Below, one piece after another: positions 16,229 to 24,559 of a stretch of 64,000 nt of DNA. A program made the translations under genes and the position numbers. The notes under the pieces are model-generated. The model did not search any database, was not told where the DNA came from, and was given only the letters and a program-made list of their open reading frames with translations. The DNA comes from Leptolyngbya sp. CCY15150 (GTDB lineage Bacteria; Cyanobacteriota; Cyanobacteriia; RECH01), in the NCBI RefSeq assembly GCF_016888135.1, contig NZ_JACSWB010000292.1:62001-126000 (forward strand), read 5' to 3'. Numbering within the stretch: the stretch's first letter is position 1; every line of letters begins with the position of its first letter.

Positions 16229-17362
16229 TCAAACGACTGTTGAACAAGGTGTTGTCGCTGGGAGTGCTGCACCCCAAACCGCCAAGATATCCACAATCCG
16301 CTCCGCTGTATTTCCATCCCATAGGTCAGGAACACGCCCCGTTTTTCCCTGCCCCTCTAGAATTTGAAACACTTCCTGAATGATGCGATCGGGATCTTGC
16401 CCCACCAAGGTATTGGTGCCTTCGATGACGGTTTCGGGGCGATCGGTATTGTCCCGCATGGTGAGACAGGGAATGCCTAGCACCGTTGTTTCTTCCTGCA
16501 CGCCGCTGGAATCCATGAGCGTAAACTGAGCCGACGATAGAGCGCAGATGAAGTCTAGGTAACCCAGCGGTGGCGTCACCCAGACCTGATCTAGGCTATC
16601 GAGCCGAGCCTGTAGGCCAAACGTTTCCAGCCGCTGCTGGGTACGAGGATGCATGGGAAACAGGAGGGGCACCCGTTCGCTCACCGTGGCGATCGCCTCT
16701 AGCAAGCGTTCAAGCATCACCGGGTCATCTACATTGCCAGGACGATGGAGAGTCACCAATCCGTACTGCTGAGGCTGAACTGGGTAGGTCTCTAGCAGTG
16801 TGGATTGGTGACGAGCCCGTTCGAGATTGGCCTTGAGGCTATCAATCATCACATTGCCCACGAAATGAATGGCTTCTGGGGCAATACCCTCCCGCAACAG
16901 GTTATCCGTGGCGATCGCCGAGGTGGTGAAGAACAAATCGCTAATGGCATCGGTGCAGATGCGGTTAATCTCCTCCGGCATGGTTCGATCCCAACTGCGC
17001 AACCCTGCCTCCACATGGGCGATGGGGATATGCAGCTTGGACGCAGCCAGTGCCCCCGCCAAGGTAGAGTTCACGTCGCCTACCACCAGCACTAAGTCAG
17101 GCTGATAGTCCTGCATCACCTCTTCTAGAGCGATCATCGTCCGCCCCGTTTGCTCGGCATGGGACCCCGATCCAATCCCTAAAAACACGTCTGGAGCAGG
17201 CAGTTGGAGGTCATCAAAGAAGACCTGAGACATGCGGTCATCATAGTGTTGCCCAGTGTGCACCAATTGCCACTGCATCGTGGAATAGAGATTCATTTGA
17301 CGCAGAATGGGCGCAATCTTGACAAAATTGGGGCGTGCTCCTACAACATTGAGGATTTTCAC
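16229..17362 (-). CDS. wecB: UDP-N-acetylglucosamine 2-epimerase (non-hydrolysing)
   Basis: Interconverts UDP-GlcNAc and UDP-ManNAc for surface polysaccharide synthesis. Start MKILNVVGARPNFVKIAPIL, then HTGQHYDDRMS, VVGDVNSTLAGALAASK, HVEAGLRSWDRTMPEEINR, TLHRPGNVDD and LMDSSGVQEETT, all hallmarks of the family. With the GTG at 17362 the protein is 377 residues, equal to E. coli WecB. This GTG overlaps the TGA of the upstream transporter gene (GTGA), which decides the start. Its place between a transporter and a sensory operon is unusual; no other glycan gene is adjacent. Confidence 0.93.
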   Translation of the reverse strand: MKILNVVGARPNFVKIAPILRQMNLYSTMQWQLVHTGQHYDDRMSQVFFDDLQLPAPDVFLGIGSGSHAEQTGRTMIALEEVMQDYQPDLVLVVGDVNSTLAGALAASKLHIPIAHVEAGLRSWDRTMPEEINRICTDAISDLFFTTSAIATDNLLREGIAPEAIHFVGNVMIDSLKANLERARHQSTLLETYPVQPQQYGLVTLHRPGNVDDPVMLERLLEAIATVSERVPLLFPMHPRTQQRLETFGLQARLDSLDQVWVTPPLGYLDFICALSSAQFTLMDSSGVQEETTVLGIPCLTMRDNTDRPETVIEGTNTLVGQDPDRIIQEVFQILEGQGKTGRVPDLWDGNTAERIVDILAVWGAALPATTPCSTVV

Positions 17363-18366
17363 GTCATAACTCCGAATAAGAGAACCCAAAGCGGCAGAAG
17401 AACAAGCAAGGCTAAACAGCCAAACACAAGCGTCGTCACGGCTAGTTCTCGATCAAGACCATAGGCCTCTGCAAACACAACCGTTGCAAACGCTGGCGGC
17501 ATCCCCATTTGCAGCACAAGGGCTAACTGGGTTTGTTCTGCTACCCCAAAAAACATCAGGCCGGTTCCTACCACCAAGGGCACAAGAACCATTTTGATGC
17601 CAAGGCATGGCAAAGCCTGCTTCAGCTTACGAAGGGACGTAAGCTGACTGAGCTGCATACCGATGAGGACTAGGGCTAAATTGACAATGCCCCAGGCACA
17701 GGTTCGGAGACTGGTCTCCGCGAATTCTGGTAGATTCACTAATCGTAGTAGCAATCCGAACCCCAGACTCCAAATTGCAGGATTCTTCAAAATTTTTTCA
17801 GAAAGCTTTACAGAACTCCCTTCCCCAACTGTGCCGTATTTAGCAGCGAGAACCACCCCCACACCATAAACCCCAACAAATGTGCCGAGGAGATCGTAGA
17901 ATAAAGCCCAAGCAAAGTAGTCGGGGCCAACCAGACCAAGAACCACCGGGAATCCCATATATCCAGTGTTGCCCACCATCATGGCCAACAAAAAGCTACC
18001 TTGGGTGGCGCGAGACCAGTCGCTATTGCGAAGTATCAAACCCGTGTTGGGAGCATGGTCATCCAACCCTTTAGACATGGCCCGGAGGCGTTCGTCTCCC
18101 ACCCCTAGGTCAATCCAAACCCAGGCGAAGGCAGCACCCACCGCGATCGCCACCCAGGCGGTTACCGGGGCGATGAGAATCCAGCCCGATAGGTCAGCCC
18201 GATACAAAAATGCCACAATGCTAATGGGCAGTCCAATCCAAAAGATAAATTGACCTAGTTTGGCCGATGCCCCCTTTGGCAAAAGACGACCTAACACCCA
18301 TCCTAAAGAAATCCAACCCATAAGAGGGATGTAGAGTTTGATGAGAGCAGGAATGAGATCAGGCAT
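17359..18366 (-). CDS. AEC-family (auxin efflux carrier-like) transporter
   Basis: A 335-residue integral membrane protein with about ten hydrophobic segments, in two halves (ALIKLYIPLMGWISLGWVLG; then from about residue 195 KILKNPAIWSLGFGLLLRL). The GNTGYMGFPVVLGLVG motif and the repeated NPAIW are typical of the bacterial auxin-efflux-carrier family, which moves small carboxylates. Substrate unknown. I prefer ATG 18366 over the TTG at 18375; no strong ribosome site helps the choice. The stop is coupled to wecB by a GTGA overlap, so the pair is co-translated. Confidence 0.88.
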   Translation of the reverse strand: MPDLIPALIKLYIPLMGWISLGWVLGRLLPKGASAKLGQFIFWIGLPISIVAFLYRADLSGWILIAPVTAWVAIAVGAAFAWVWIDLGVGDERLRAMSKGLDDHAPNTGLILRNSDWSRATQGSFLLAMMVGNTGYMGFPVVLGLVGPDYFAWALFYDLLGTFVGVYGVGVVLAAKYGTVGEGSSVKLSEKILKNPAIWSLGFGLLLRLVNLPEFAETSLRTCAWGIVNLALVLIGMQLSQLTSLRKLKQALPCLGIKMVLVPLVVGTGLMFFGVAEQTQLALVLQMGMPPAFATVVFAEAYGLDRELAVTTLVFGCLALLVLLPLWVLLFGVMT

Positions 18367-18375
18367 AGAACTCAA

Positions 18376-18864
18376 GTAATTAGATAAACTTAGCTAAGTA
18401 ATCAGCAATCAGCAAATGCAGCGATCTTGGGACAAGGCTCAAGTATCCTTTGGGGATCCTAGAAACCCACCAGAACTCTAAGCCTAATGCTAGTCGATAG
18501 ATGCTTCTTTTTATACATGTTTAAGGTCTGACCATAGGTTCATGCTCCCATCGCTCCGCCCCTTGGGAAGGAGGCGCACTGGATCGACGGTGTTACTGAA
18601 TCAGGGGATGAGCCTCGAACGGGAGGCATGAACTGCCTGCCAAGGGTTGCGGGATCCTACGGCTTCTCAAAAACGTCTCGGTTCAACCCCCTCTCCCGTG
18701 ATGACCGCGTTGATGTCGGCTGCTCATTCAGGAAAACGCGCCACAGAGCAGGTTTTTGCCCTCCCCAAGGATGACGACAGCAAGACGGGCGATCGTTTAA
18801 GCTAAAAGAGTGGCAATGAGATGAATTTGGGTCACCCTAGCGTCTTTCTAACCATTCCTACTCC
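18376..18864. other. Intergenic region with a dispersed-repeat candidate
   Basis: About 490 bp without a convincing gene, between divergent genes. At about 18589-18700 lies a stretch with GTGTTACTGAATCA, GATGAGCCTC and AAAAACGTCT in order. The same landmarks, slightly changed, occur in order at 35455-35520, so this appears to be a decayed member of a dispersed repeat family. The promoters of the AEC gene and the DHH gene should also be here, but I cannot point to them. Confidence 0.45.
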
Positions 18865-20109
18865 TTGTTTAACCTCACCCCTGTTGTAACGGAGCCAACT
18901 CGATCTGTGACTGATTCTGACCATGCCTTGAGCCATTCTCACCCCGACCCGTCTCCCTCTCATCCGGCAGAGAAGCCATCGGCCTCCTCCTGTGACGAAA
19001 GCGATCGCAAGATTCAGGAGCTAAAACAGGTGCTCGACCGTCATCGGGGCGATCGCGTTTTGGTGCTGCTCCAGGATTTTCCTGATCCCGATGCCCTATC
19101 CTGCGCTTGGGCCTTTCAACTGATTGCCAAACAGTATGAAATCCGCTGTGACTTAGTTTACGCAGGCACCCTCAGCCATCAGGAAAATATTGCCCTTGTG
19201 AAACTGACAGGGCTGCCGGTGCAGCGCTGGACGCCGCAAAAAGCCCGAGAGCGAGATCTCTCCACCTATCAAGGCTATGTGCTGATCGACAGCCAGGGCG
19301 GCACCACCCAACTCCTATCGCTGGTGCAGTCTGCCAATATTCCTGCCTTGATTATCGTGGATCACCATAACGTCCAGGATGACCTCAAGCCAGAGTTTGC
19401 CGACATTCGCTCCCATACCCGCGCCACCGCCACTATTTTTACTCAATATATCCAATCCGGGCTGATTAAATTCGACACAGGTAATCGAGAGCATGTGAAA
19501 TGTGCGACTGCTCTGATTCATGGGCTGCGATCGGATACCAATGGACTGATGCACGCTCAGGAAGAAGATTTCTTGGCGGCAGGCTTTCTCAGTCGGTTTC
19601 ATGATTCCCAACTGTTAAATGCCGTATTACAAGCGTCCCGATCGAAGCAAGTTATGGATGTGATTGAACGAGCCTTGCGCAATCGGGTCTTAGAAAATAA
19701 CTTCTCTATTTCTGGAATTGGCTATCTGCGCTACGACTATCGGGATGCTATTCCCCAAGCGGCAGACTTTTTAGTCACCGAAGAGAACGTACATACTGCG
19801 GTGGTCTACGGCATTGTCTATGATGAAGACGAAGATCTAGAAGTGGTGATTGGATCGCTGCGCACCAATAAGATAACCCTGGATCCCGATGAGTTCATCA
19901 AAGAGGCCTTTGGGCAAGATAACCAGGGACGCTTCTTTGGCGGTGGACGCGCCATGGCTGGCGGCTTCGAGATTCCCATGGGATTCTTAACCGGATACAA
20001 TGAAAACTCTGAATATACCCAGCTCAAATGGCAAGTCTTCGATGCTCAGATCAAGCAAAAGCTAGAGCGACTAGTGGATCCAGAAGAAGGCGAGATTCGC
20101 ACGATGTAG
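18865..20109 (+). CDS. DHH/DHHA1 family phosphoesterase (NrnA/RecJ-like)
   Basis: A 414-residue protein with DHH motifs: DFPDPDALSCAWAF (motif I), DSQGGT (II) and IIVDHHN (III, about residue 165), followed by the TATIFTQY and TALIHGLRSDTNG stretches. The C-terminal DHHA1-like end has FGGGRAMAGGFEIPMGF. Relatives cleave short oligoribonucleotides, pAp or cyclic dinucleotides using two divalent metal ions; which of these applies here is not decidable. A Ser/Pro-rich N-terminal tail of 45 residues precedes the domain and the annotated start is TTG, so the true start may be further in. QueG begins 3 nt after its stop. Confidence 0.87.
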   Translation: MFNLTPVVTEPTRSVTDSDHALSHSHPDPSPSHPAEKPSASSCDESDRKIQELKQVLDRHRGDRVLVLLQDFPDPDALSCAWAFQLIAKQYEIRCDLVYAGTLSHQENIALVKLTGLPVQRWTPQKARERDLSTYQGYVLIDSQGGTTQLLSLVQSANIPALIIVDHHNVQDDLKPEFADIRSHTRATATIFTQYIQSGLIKFDTGNREHVKCATALIHGLRSDTNGLMHAQEEDFLAAGFLSRFHDSQLLNAVLQASRSKQVMDVIERALRNRVLENNFSISGIGYLRYDYRDAIPQAADFLVTEENVHTAVVYGIVYDEDEDLEVVIGSLRTNKITLDPDEFIKEAFGQDNQGRFFGGGRAMAGGFEIPMGFLTGYNENSEYTQLKWQVFDAQIKQKLERLVDPEEGEIRTM

Positions 20110-20112
20110 CCC

Positions 20113-21132
20113 ATGACAGATTCAGAACCCCATGCAAATCAGATAAGCTTAAGCGATCGCATTAAACACCAGGCTCAGGCCCTTGGCTTCCATCGGGTCG
20201 GCATTGCTAGCGTTGAAGCCGCCGATCGCGACGGGGCTGCCCAGCGCCTGCAGGCTTGGCTCAAGCAAGGCTATCAGGCCGAGATGGCTTGGATGGCTAA
20301 TCCCAAGCGGCAGGATATTGACCAGGTGATGCCTGGGGTGCGATCGCTGATCTGTGTGGCGTTGAATTACTACACCCCCCACGCCCATAGCGATGATCCT
20401 AGCCACGGCAAAATCTCCCGCTATGGCTGGGGGCGCGACTACCATCGAGTTCTACAATCACGGCTGAAGGCGCTGGCCACCTGGATTGAACAGCAGGGTG
20501 AAGGTATCGAAACTCGCTACTACGTCGATACGGGGCCGATCTCAGATAAGTTTTGGGCAGAACAGGCTGGCATTGGCTGGGTGGCCAAAAACGGTAATCT
20601 GATTACCCGCGACTACGGCTCCTGGGTGTTCCTAGGCGAAGTGCTGACCAACCTCGATCTCACCCCCGATCGCCCCCATATCCCCCACTGCGGCACCTGC
20701 ACCCGTTGCATGGACGCTTGCCCTACCGGAGCGATCGCCCAACCCTTTGTGGTAGATGCCAATCGCTGCATCGCCTATCACACCATCGAAAATCGCGCCG
20801 ACCAGCTTCCCGAGGCGATCGCCAGCCAGATGCAGGGCTGGGTAGCCGGTTGCGATATCTGCCAAGATGTTTGTCCTTGGAATCAGCGCTTTGCCCAGGA
20901 AACTGACATACTAGACTTTCAGCCCTATCCTTGGAATATTGCGCCAACCTTAGCCGACTTAGCGGCCAGCACCGACGAAGACTGCGATCGCCGCTTTCGA
21001 GCCTCAGCCCTCCGTCGGCTCAAACCCGCCATGGTACGCCGCAATGCCCAGGCAGCCCTCGCCCACCGTCCGAGTCCCTCACTGGAACAGGAATCCGGAG
21101 AGCAGGAGCGGCAGCAAGAGAGCGATCGCTAA
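20113..21132 (+). CDS. queG: Epoxyqueuosine reductase
   Basis: Reduces epoxyqueuosine to queuosine in the wobble base of certain tRNAs, using cobalamin and two [4Fe-4S] clusters. Diagnostic sequences: GFHRVGIAS near the start, DTGPISDKFWAEQAGIGWVA, then the ferredoxin-like CGTCTRCMDACPTGAI at about 193-208 and CDICQDVCPWNQRF at about 247-260. Length (339) fits, but the C-terminal tail after RNAQAALAHR is low-complexity Glu/Gln/Ser and probably lineage-specific. It lies 3 nt downstream of the DHH gene, so the two are likely co-transcribed. A small ORF runs antisense through its last 54 nt. Confidence 0.95.
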   Translation: MTDSEPHANQISLSDRIKHQAQALGFHRVGIASVEAADRDGAAQRLQAWLKQGYQAEMAWMANPKRQDIDQVMPGVRSLICVALNYYTPHAHSDDPSHGKISRYGWGRDYHRVLQSRLKALATWIEQQGEGIETRYYVDTGPISDKFWAEQAGIGWVAKNGNLITRDYGSWVFLGEVLTNLDLTPDRPHIPHCGTCTRCMDACPTGAIAQPFVVDANRCIAYHTIENRADQLPEAIASQMQGWVAGCDICQDVCPWNQRFAQETDILDFQPYPWNIAPTLADLAASTDEDCDRRFRASALRRLKPAMVRRNAQAALAHRPSPSLEQESGEQERQQESDR

Positions 21133-21189
21133 AATCACCACGACCGTCACCGCATCAATATTGAGTACATTCTTCGGTGGTTCTGTCAT
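21079..21189 (-). CDS. Possible 36-residue single-pass membrane protein
   Basis: A short ORF on the strand opposite queG. The polar N terminus MTEPPKNVLNIDA is followed by one hydrophobic helix (VTVVVILAIALLLPLLLSGF) and ends FLFQ. A purine-rich AGGGGA precedes the two successive ATGs at 21192 and 21189; the second has the better spacing. Its polar-head plus single-helix layout recalls the tiny subunits of thylakoid complexes, but it matches none I know. The overlap with the variable queG tail argues that the tail, not this ORF, may be the unconstrained frame. Confidence 0.45.
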   Translation of the reverse strand: MTEPPKNVLNIDAVTVVVILAIALLLPLLLSGFLFQ

Positions 21190-21411
21190 CATTCCCCTGA
21201 GACTAGCTGTCGTCAACCTGCAACCTGAGTAGAAACGACCTAGCCTCAACTCTGCTGCCTACACCACCCATTCTAAGAGACGAGCGACCATTAGGCGATC
21301 GCCTGCACCCAACCTTGTCGTATGATCCTCACACGTGCCTGGGAAACACGTTACCCGATCACAACGTCATAGATCTCCTCTGATACTCTTCATGAACAAC
21401 GCAACACTTTT

Positions 21412-22146
21412 ATGATCAACACTTCTCGATTCTCTCGGTCGATGACAGCATCAGTGCTGGGATGTGTCTTGCTTGGATTGGGGGCGGCGATCGCTCCCCC
21501 CGTCTTAGCCAACGAGACCGATGATTTCCTTCTCCTCGACCTAACGCGGGCCCGCAACCTAGCCCGTCAAGCCATTGAGCGCGAGAATGGTGGTCTTGGA
21601 CAATATCGGGCAGAGGCCGCCATGCATGGCTTCAGCGCCGATACCCCCCATACCGTCAATGCTGATGGAAGCTGGACATTTCTCTTCCAGGGCTATGATC
21701 CAAGAACGCTGGCTCCTGGCCGGGCATTAACCTACAGCGTTGAAAGCGAAGTCACGGTTAGCCCAACTGGACAAGTCAGCATTGACTACAACGGCCCCCT
21801 GCGCAGCACCTCTGCCACGGCTGGCTCATCCCCCCTCACGGGTAGCGACACTGTTGAAGACTACCGCATCTCTCTCGATCTCAACCGGGCCAAAAATCTA
21901 GCACGCCAAGCTGCCGAACGGGAAAACGGTGGACTGGGGCAATATCGGGCCGAGATCGCTATGCATCAAGACGGAGCCAGTGCTCCCCATGTGGTGAATG
22001 CTGATGGCAGTTGGACGTTTACCTTCCAAGGCTTTGACCCTCGCACCGCTACTACCATGGGTGTTGTCACCTACACGGTGGAAAGCGTTGTCACGGTGAC
22101 GCCAGCAGGCGAGATCACGATTGACTACAACGGCCCAATTCGCTAA
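21412..22146 (+). CDS. Secreted protein with two tandem homologous domains
   Basis: A 244-residue protein with a Sec-type signal peptide (TASVLGCVLLGLGAAIAPPV, cleavage near VLANE). The mature part consists of two copies of an 85-residue unit: residues about 44-130 and 155-244. Both contain RA(R/K)NLARQA, ERENGGLGQYRAE, AMH, NADGSWTF, FQG(Y/F)DPRT, T(Y)(S/T)VES and IDYNGP in the same order. No family name comes to mind. The internal duplication and export suggest a periplasmic or extracellular binding role, but that is inference. The gene stands alone, and its last 4 bases overlap the convergent gene's stop. Confidence 0.8.
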   Translation: MINTSRFSRSMTASVLGCVLLGLGAAIAPPVLANETDDFLLLDLTRARNLARQAIERENGGLGQYRAEAAMHGFSADTPHTVNADGSWTFLFQGYDPRTLAPGRALTYSVESEVTVSPTGQVSIDYNGPLRSTSATAGSSPLTGSDTVEDYRISLDLNRAKNLARQAAERENGGLGQYRAEIAMHQDGASAPHVVNADGSWTFTFQGFDPRTATTMGVVTYTVESVVTVTPAGEITIDYNGPIR

Positions 22147-22712
22147 CGCTTTTTAGCCTTGCTCCGGCGGCGCGACGTAGTTTTGGACGAACGGCTGGTT
22201 TTGCGGGGTGGGCGGGTGATCTTCTTATAGGTAGACGTCAGCCAATCGGCTCCATAGTGGCTCATGGCTCCTACCTCCAACCCGACGCCCAAGGCTAAGA
22301 GTTCGATCAGCCATTGCTGTAGCGATCGCTGGGTGAGCAAACCCAGGTCAGCCCATGTCCAGCCAAATTCTCCTAGTTGATTGGCCAGGGCGATCGCAGC
22401 CACCCCTAGCACCAAGAGCCAGAGCAGCAAGTAGAGCACTCGCACCACCGTACCCACCACAGGGCCGTGCGACCAGAGCGATCGATGCTTGAGGCGGCTG
22501 CGGTAGGGCAACCAAATCCACCGCAGCCAGCCCCAGCGTTTATATTGCACAGAATGAATATCGAGGTCGGGGCCAAGCATCAAGCCACCCAGCAGAAAAC
22601 CGCTCAGCACCCAGAGGGTGAGGTAACTGCTGCCCGTGCTCACCAATGCACCGGCTGCAACCAGCGGTAAGCAAAGGATGGTGATGCGATCGTGGGTGCG
22701 ACCTGAGGGCAT
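22143..22712 (-). CDS. DUF2227-like membrane protein (putative metal-binding)
   Basis: A 189-residue protein beginning MPSGRTHDRITILCLP, with HDR near the start, two hydrophobic segments, GPDLDIHSVQYKRWGWLRWI, HRSLWSHGPVVGTV, more membrane helix, and a very basic tail (residues 165-189, KKITRPPRKTSRSSKTTSR). The conserved His/Asp residues (HD, DLDIHS, HRS-WSH) are the basis for calling such proteins metal-binding membrane proteins; they also resemble the YdjM/LexA-regulated hydrolase family. Function unknown. It converges on the secreted two-repeat protein. Confidence 0.8.
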   Translation of the reverse strand: MPSGRTHDRITILCLPLVAAGALVSTGSSYLTLWVLSGFLLGGLMLGPDLDIHSVQYKRWGWLRWIWLPYRSRLKHRSLWSHGPVVGTVVRVLYLLLWLLVLGVAAIALANQLGEFGWTWADLGLLTQRSLQQWLIELLALGVGLEVGAMSHYGADWLTSTYKKITRPPRKTSRSSKTTSRRRSKAKKR

Positions 22713-22767
22713 TGAAAAAATTATCAGATTTTTCTAATATGTTGCATCTTAGCAGGTGTTTGTCTGC

Positions 22768-22773
22768 TACAAT
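22768..22773 (+). promoter_or_regulatory. Probable -10 element of tRNA-Val
   Basis: TACAAT lies 31 bp before the mature tRNA start, a suitable distance for transcription beginning at a purine a few bases further on. No well-spaced -35 accompanies it (TTGCAT is 20 bp upstream, slightly long). Confidence 0.35.
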
Positions 22774-22804
22774 GTGATCTTGTGTTCAGCAGTTGTCCCC
22801 TCAG

Positions 22805-22877
<73 letters not shown>

Positions 22878-23209
22878 TTTTGATACCCATAGTCTAGGCG
22901 ATCGCATCTGCTACGGTGACTATCCGTTGTGGCGGTCATTCATCGATGGGTGTGGTTGTCCAAAGCTGCCTTGCCCGCTCTGTCCATCGGGTATGGCAAC
23001 TAGACGTCGTGCTCATATAGATAAAACCTAACTGCACAGGCTCATGAATATCGGCTTGTTGATGCCAATTTGAACTGTGTAGCCTCGACTTTATCTATCT
23101 AGTATATTTACACCGTCACCCCTTCTAGTTCTTCATCGGTTAACTCATAGAGCGATCGCAAAAGCCGCTACCGTAGTCTGTTAGCATACGGTCACCAAAA
23201 TAAGCACCC
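22878..23209. other. Intergenic region after tRNA-Val
   Basis: About 330 bp without a convincing gene. Its right part is the decayed copy of the chlH-like 3' end (23108-23188). The left part (22880-23100) shows no terminator, repeat or recognisable gene fragment that I can support. Confidence 0.4.
23108..23188 (-). repeat. Displaced copy of the chlH-like gene 3' end
   Basis: Reading the minus strand, RSLYELTDEELEGVTV followed by a stop codon is encoded here, identical to the last residues of the ChlH paralogue at 24560-24670. Upstream the match continues with about 31 nt deleted inside. The similarity stops at the termination codon. The glycosyltransferase gene lies between this copy and the true gene end. 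Confidence 0.88.
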
Positions 23210-24484
23210 ATGAAAATCAACATTCTCACGATCGGGTCTCGCGGTGATGTTCAGCCTTACATCGCGCTGGGAGTAGGGCTACAGCAAGCGGGCTACACCG
23301 TCCAGCTCACCACCCACGACACCTTCAAAGATTTAATTCAACACTATGGTCTAGACTTCTGGCCCATTGGCGGTAATGTGCAAGCGATCGTCCAAGGAGA
23401 AGCAGGGCAGAGCATGATTGAATCCGGAGGCAATTCACTGCAAGCTCTGAGTCTTTTACGACAAGCGCTAGATCCGATTTTGGCAGAGTCCTTAGCCCAG
23501 ACTTGGGCCTCTTGTCAGGATGCAGATGCCGTCATTAGCAGCGGCACAGCCTTTTTTGGCGATGATGTGGCGGAGTGTCTGGGACTACCGTCTTTCATTG
23601 CCCTCCTCCAACCCCTTTTGCCAACCGGATCAATCACCCACCCGATGGCTCCTCCCTTTCACCTGGGAAAAACCCTCAATCGTTGGGTCTATCAATTTTT
23701 CAACCGCTTTTACTGGCAGCTCTTCAAGCAATCGGTCAATGATTGGCGGCAGCGCACGCTGCACTTAGCGCCGCACCAAGAATGTCCGTTCTTGAGTCAG
23801 CGTTGGCGATCGCTGCCTAAGCTGTTGGGCTACAGTCCAGCAGTCATTCCTCATCCTCCCGACTGGGATGCCCACCACCATATAACGGGATACTGGTTTC
23901 TGGATGCGCCGCCGGATTTCACACCACCGGCTGATCTGCTGGCATTTTTGGATGCAGGAGACCCACCCATTTCGATTGGATTCGGCTCTATGACCAGCCG
24001 AGATGCAGAAACTATCACAGCGATCGCCCTGGCTGCATTAGAGAAAACCGGTCAACGGGGACTGCTGCTCACAGGATGGGGCGGCATTCAAAATACCGAT
24101 CTTCCCGACCACATCTTTAAGCTAGACGCCATTCCCCATGACTGGCTGTTCCCCCGCATGAAGGCGATTGTTCACCATGGTGGTGCAGGAACAACAGCAG
24201 CAACGTTGCGATCGGGCATACCGGGGATTGTTGTACCGTTTTTTGCCGATCAACCCTTTTGGGGCAATCGCTCTGCTCAATTAGGCGTTAGTCCTCAACC
24301 CATTCCCAAAAAACGCCTCTCGATTGATTCTCTGGCCCATGCTATCCAGCAGGCAACCACAGACTCAGCCCTACGACAGCAAGCTCAGCATCTAGGAAGA
24401 ACCATTCGGGCGGAGGATGGTATTGGTCAAGCTATGCAGGTGATCAACGCCACCCTCACCACTGCCAAGATTGCTTCGACGTAA
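23210..24484 (+). CDS. GT1-type glycosyltransferase (UDP-sugar:lipid/sterol glucosyltransferase-like)
   Basis: A 424-residue GT-B enzyme. The N-terminal half starts MKINILTIGSRGDVQPYIAL with the G-S-R-G-D-V-Q-P motif of sterol/macrolide glycosyltransferases. The C-terminal half has IGFGSMTSRD, LDAIPHDWLFPRMKAIVHHG and HHGGAGTTAATLRSGIPGIV with ADQPFWGNR, the nucleotide-sugar site. The acceptor is unknown; terpenoid or lipid alcohols are usual for relatives. It is a lone gene with its own terminator, and both flanks carry copies of the chlH-like 3' end, so it is probably a later insertion. Confidence 0.9.
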   Translation: MKINILTIGSRGDVQPYIALGVGLQQAGYTVQLTTHDTFKDLIQHYGLDFWPIGGNVQAIVQGEAGQSMIESGGNSLQALSLLRQALDPILAESLAQTWASCQDADAVISSGTAFFGDDVAECLGLPSFIALLQPLLPTGSITHPMAPPFHLGKTLNRWVYQFFNRFYWQLFKQSVNDWRQRTLHLAPHQECPFLSQRWRSLPKLLGYSPAVIPHPPDWDAHHHITGYWFLDAPPDFTPPADLLAFLDAGDPPISIGFGSMTSRDAETITAIALAALEKTGQRGLLLTGWGGIQNTDLPDHIFKLDAIPHDWLFPRMKAIVHHGGAGTTAATLRSGIPGIVVPFFADQPFWGNRSAQLGVSPQPIPKKRLSIDSLAHAIQQATTDSALRQQAQHLGRTIRAEDGIGQAMQVINATLTTAKIAST

Positions 24485-24506
24485 GTTTGAGCTAGGTAAA
24501 GATAAA

Positions 24507-24556
24507 GCTGAAGTGATTGAGATTCAATACGTTGAGCGTCACTCTCAGCTTTTTTG
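24507..24556 (+). terminator. Intrinsic terminator of the glycosyltransferase gene
   Basis: GCTGAAGTGA (24507-24516) pairs with TCACTCTCAGC (24539-24549) with one bulged base, followed by seven T residues. The loop is long (22 nt). It lies 22 bp after the stop codon. Confidence 0.6.
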
Positions 24557-24559
24557 TTG

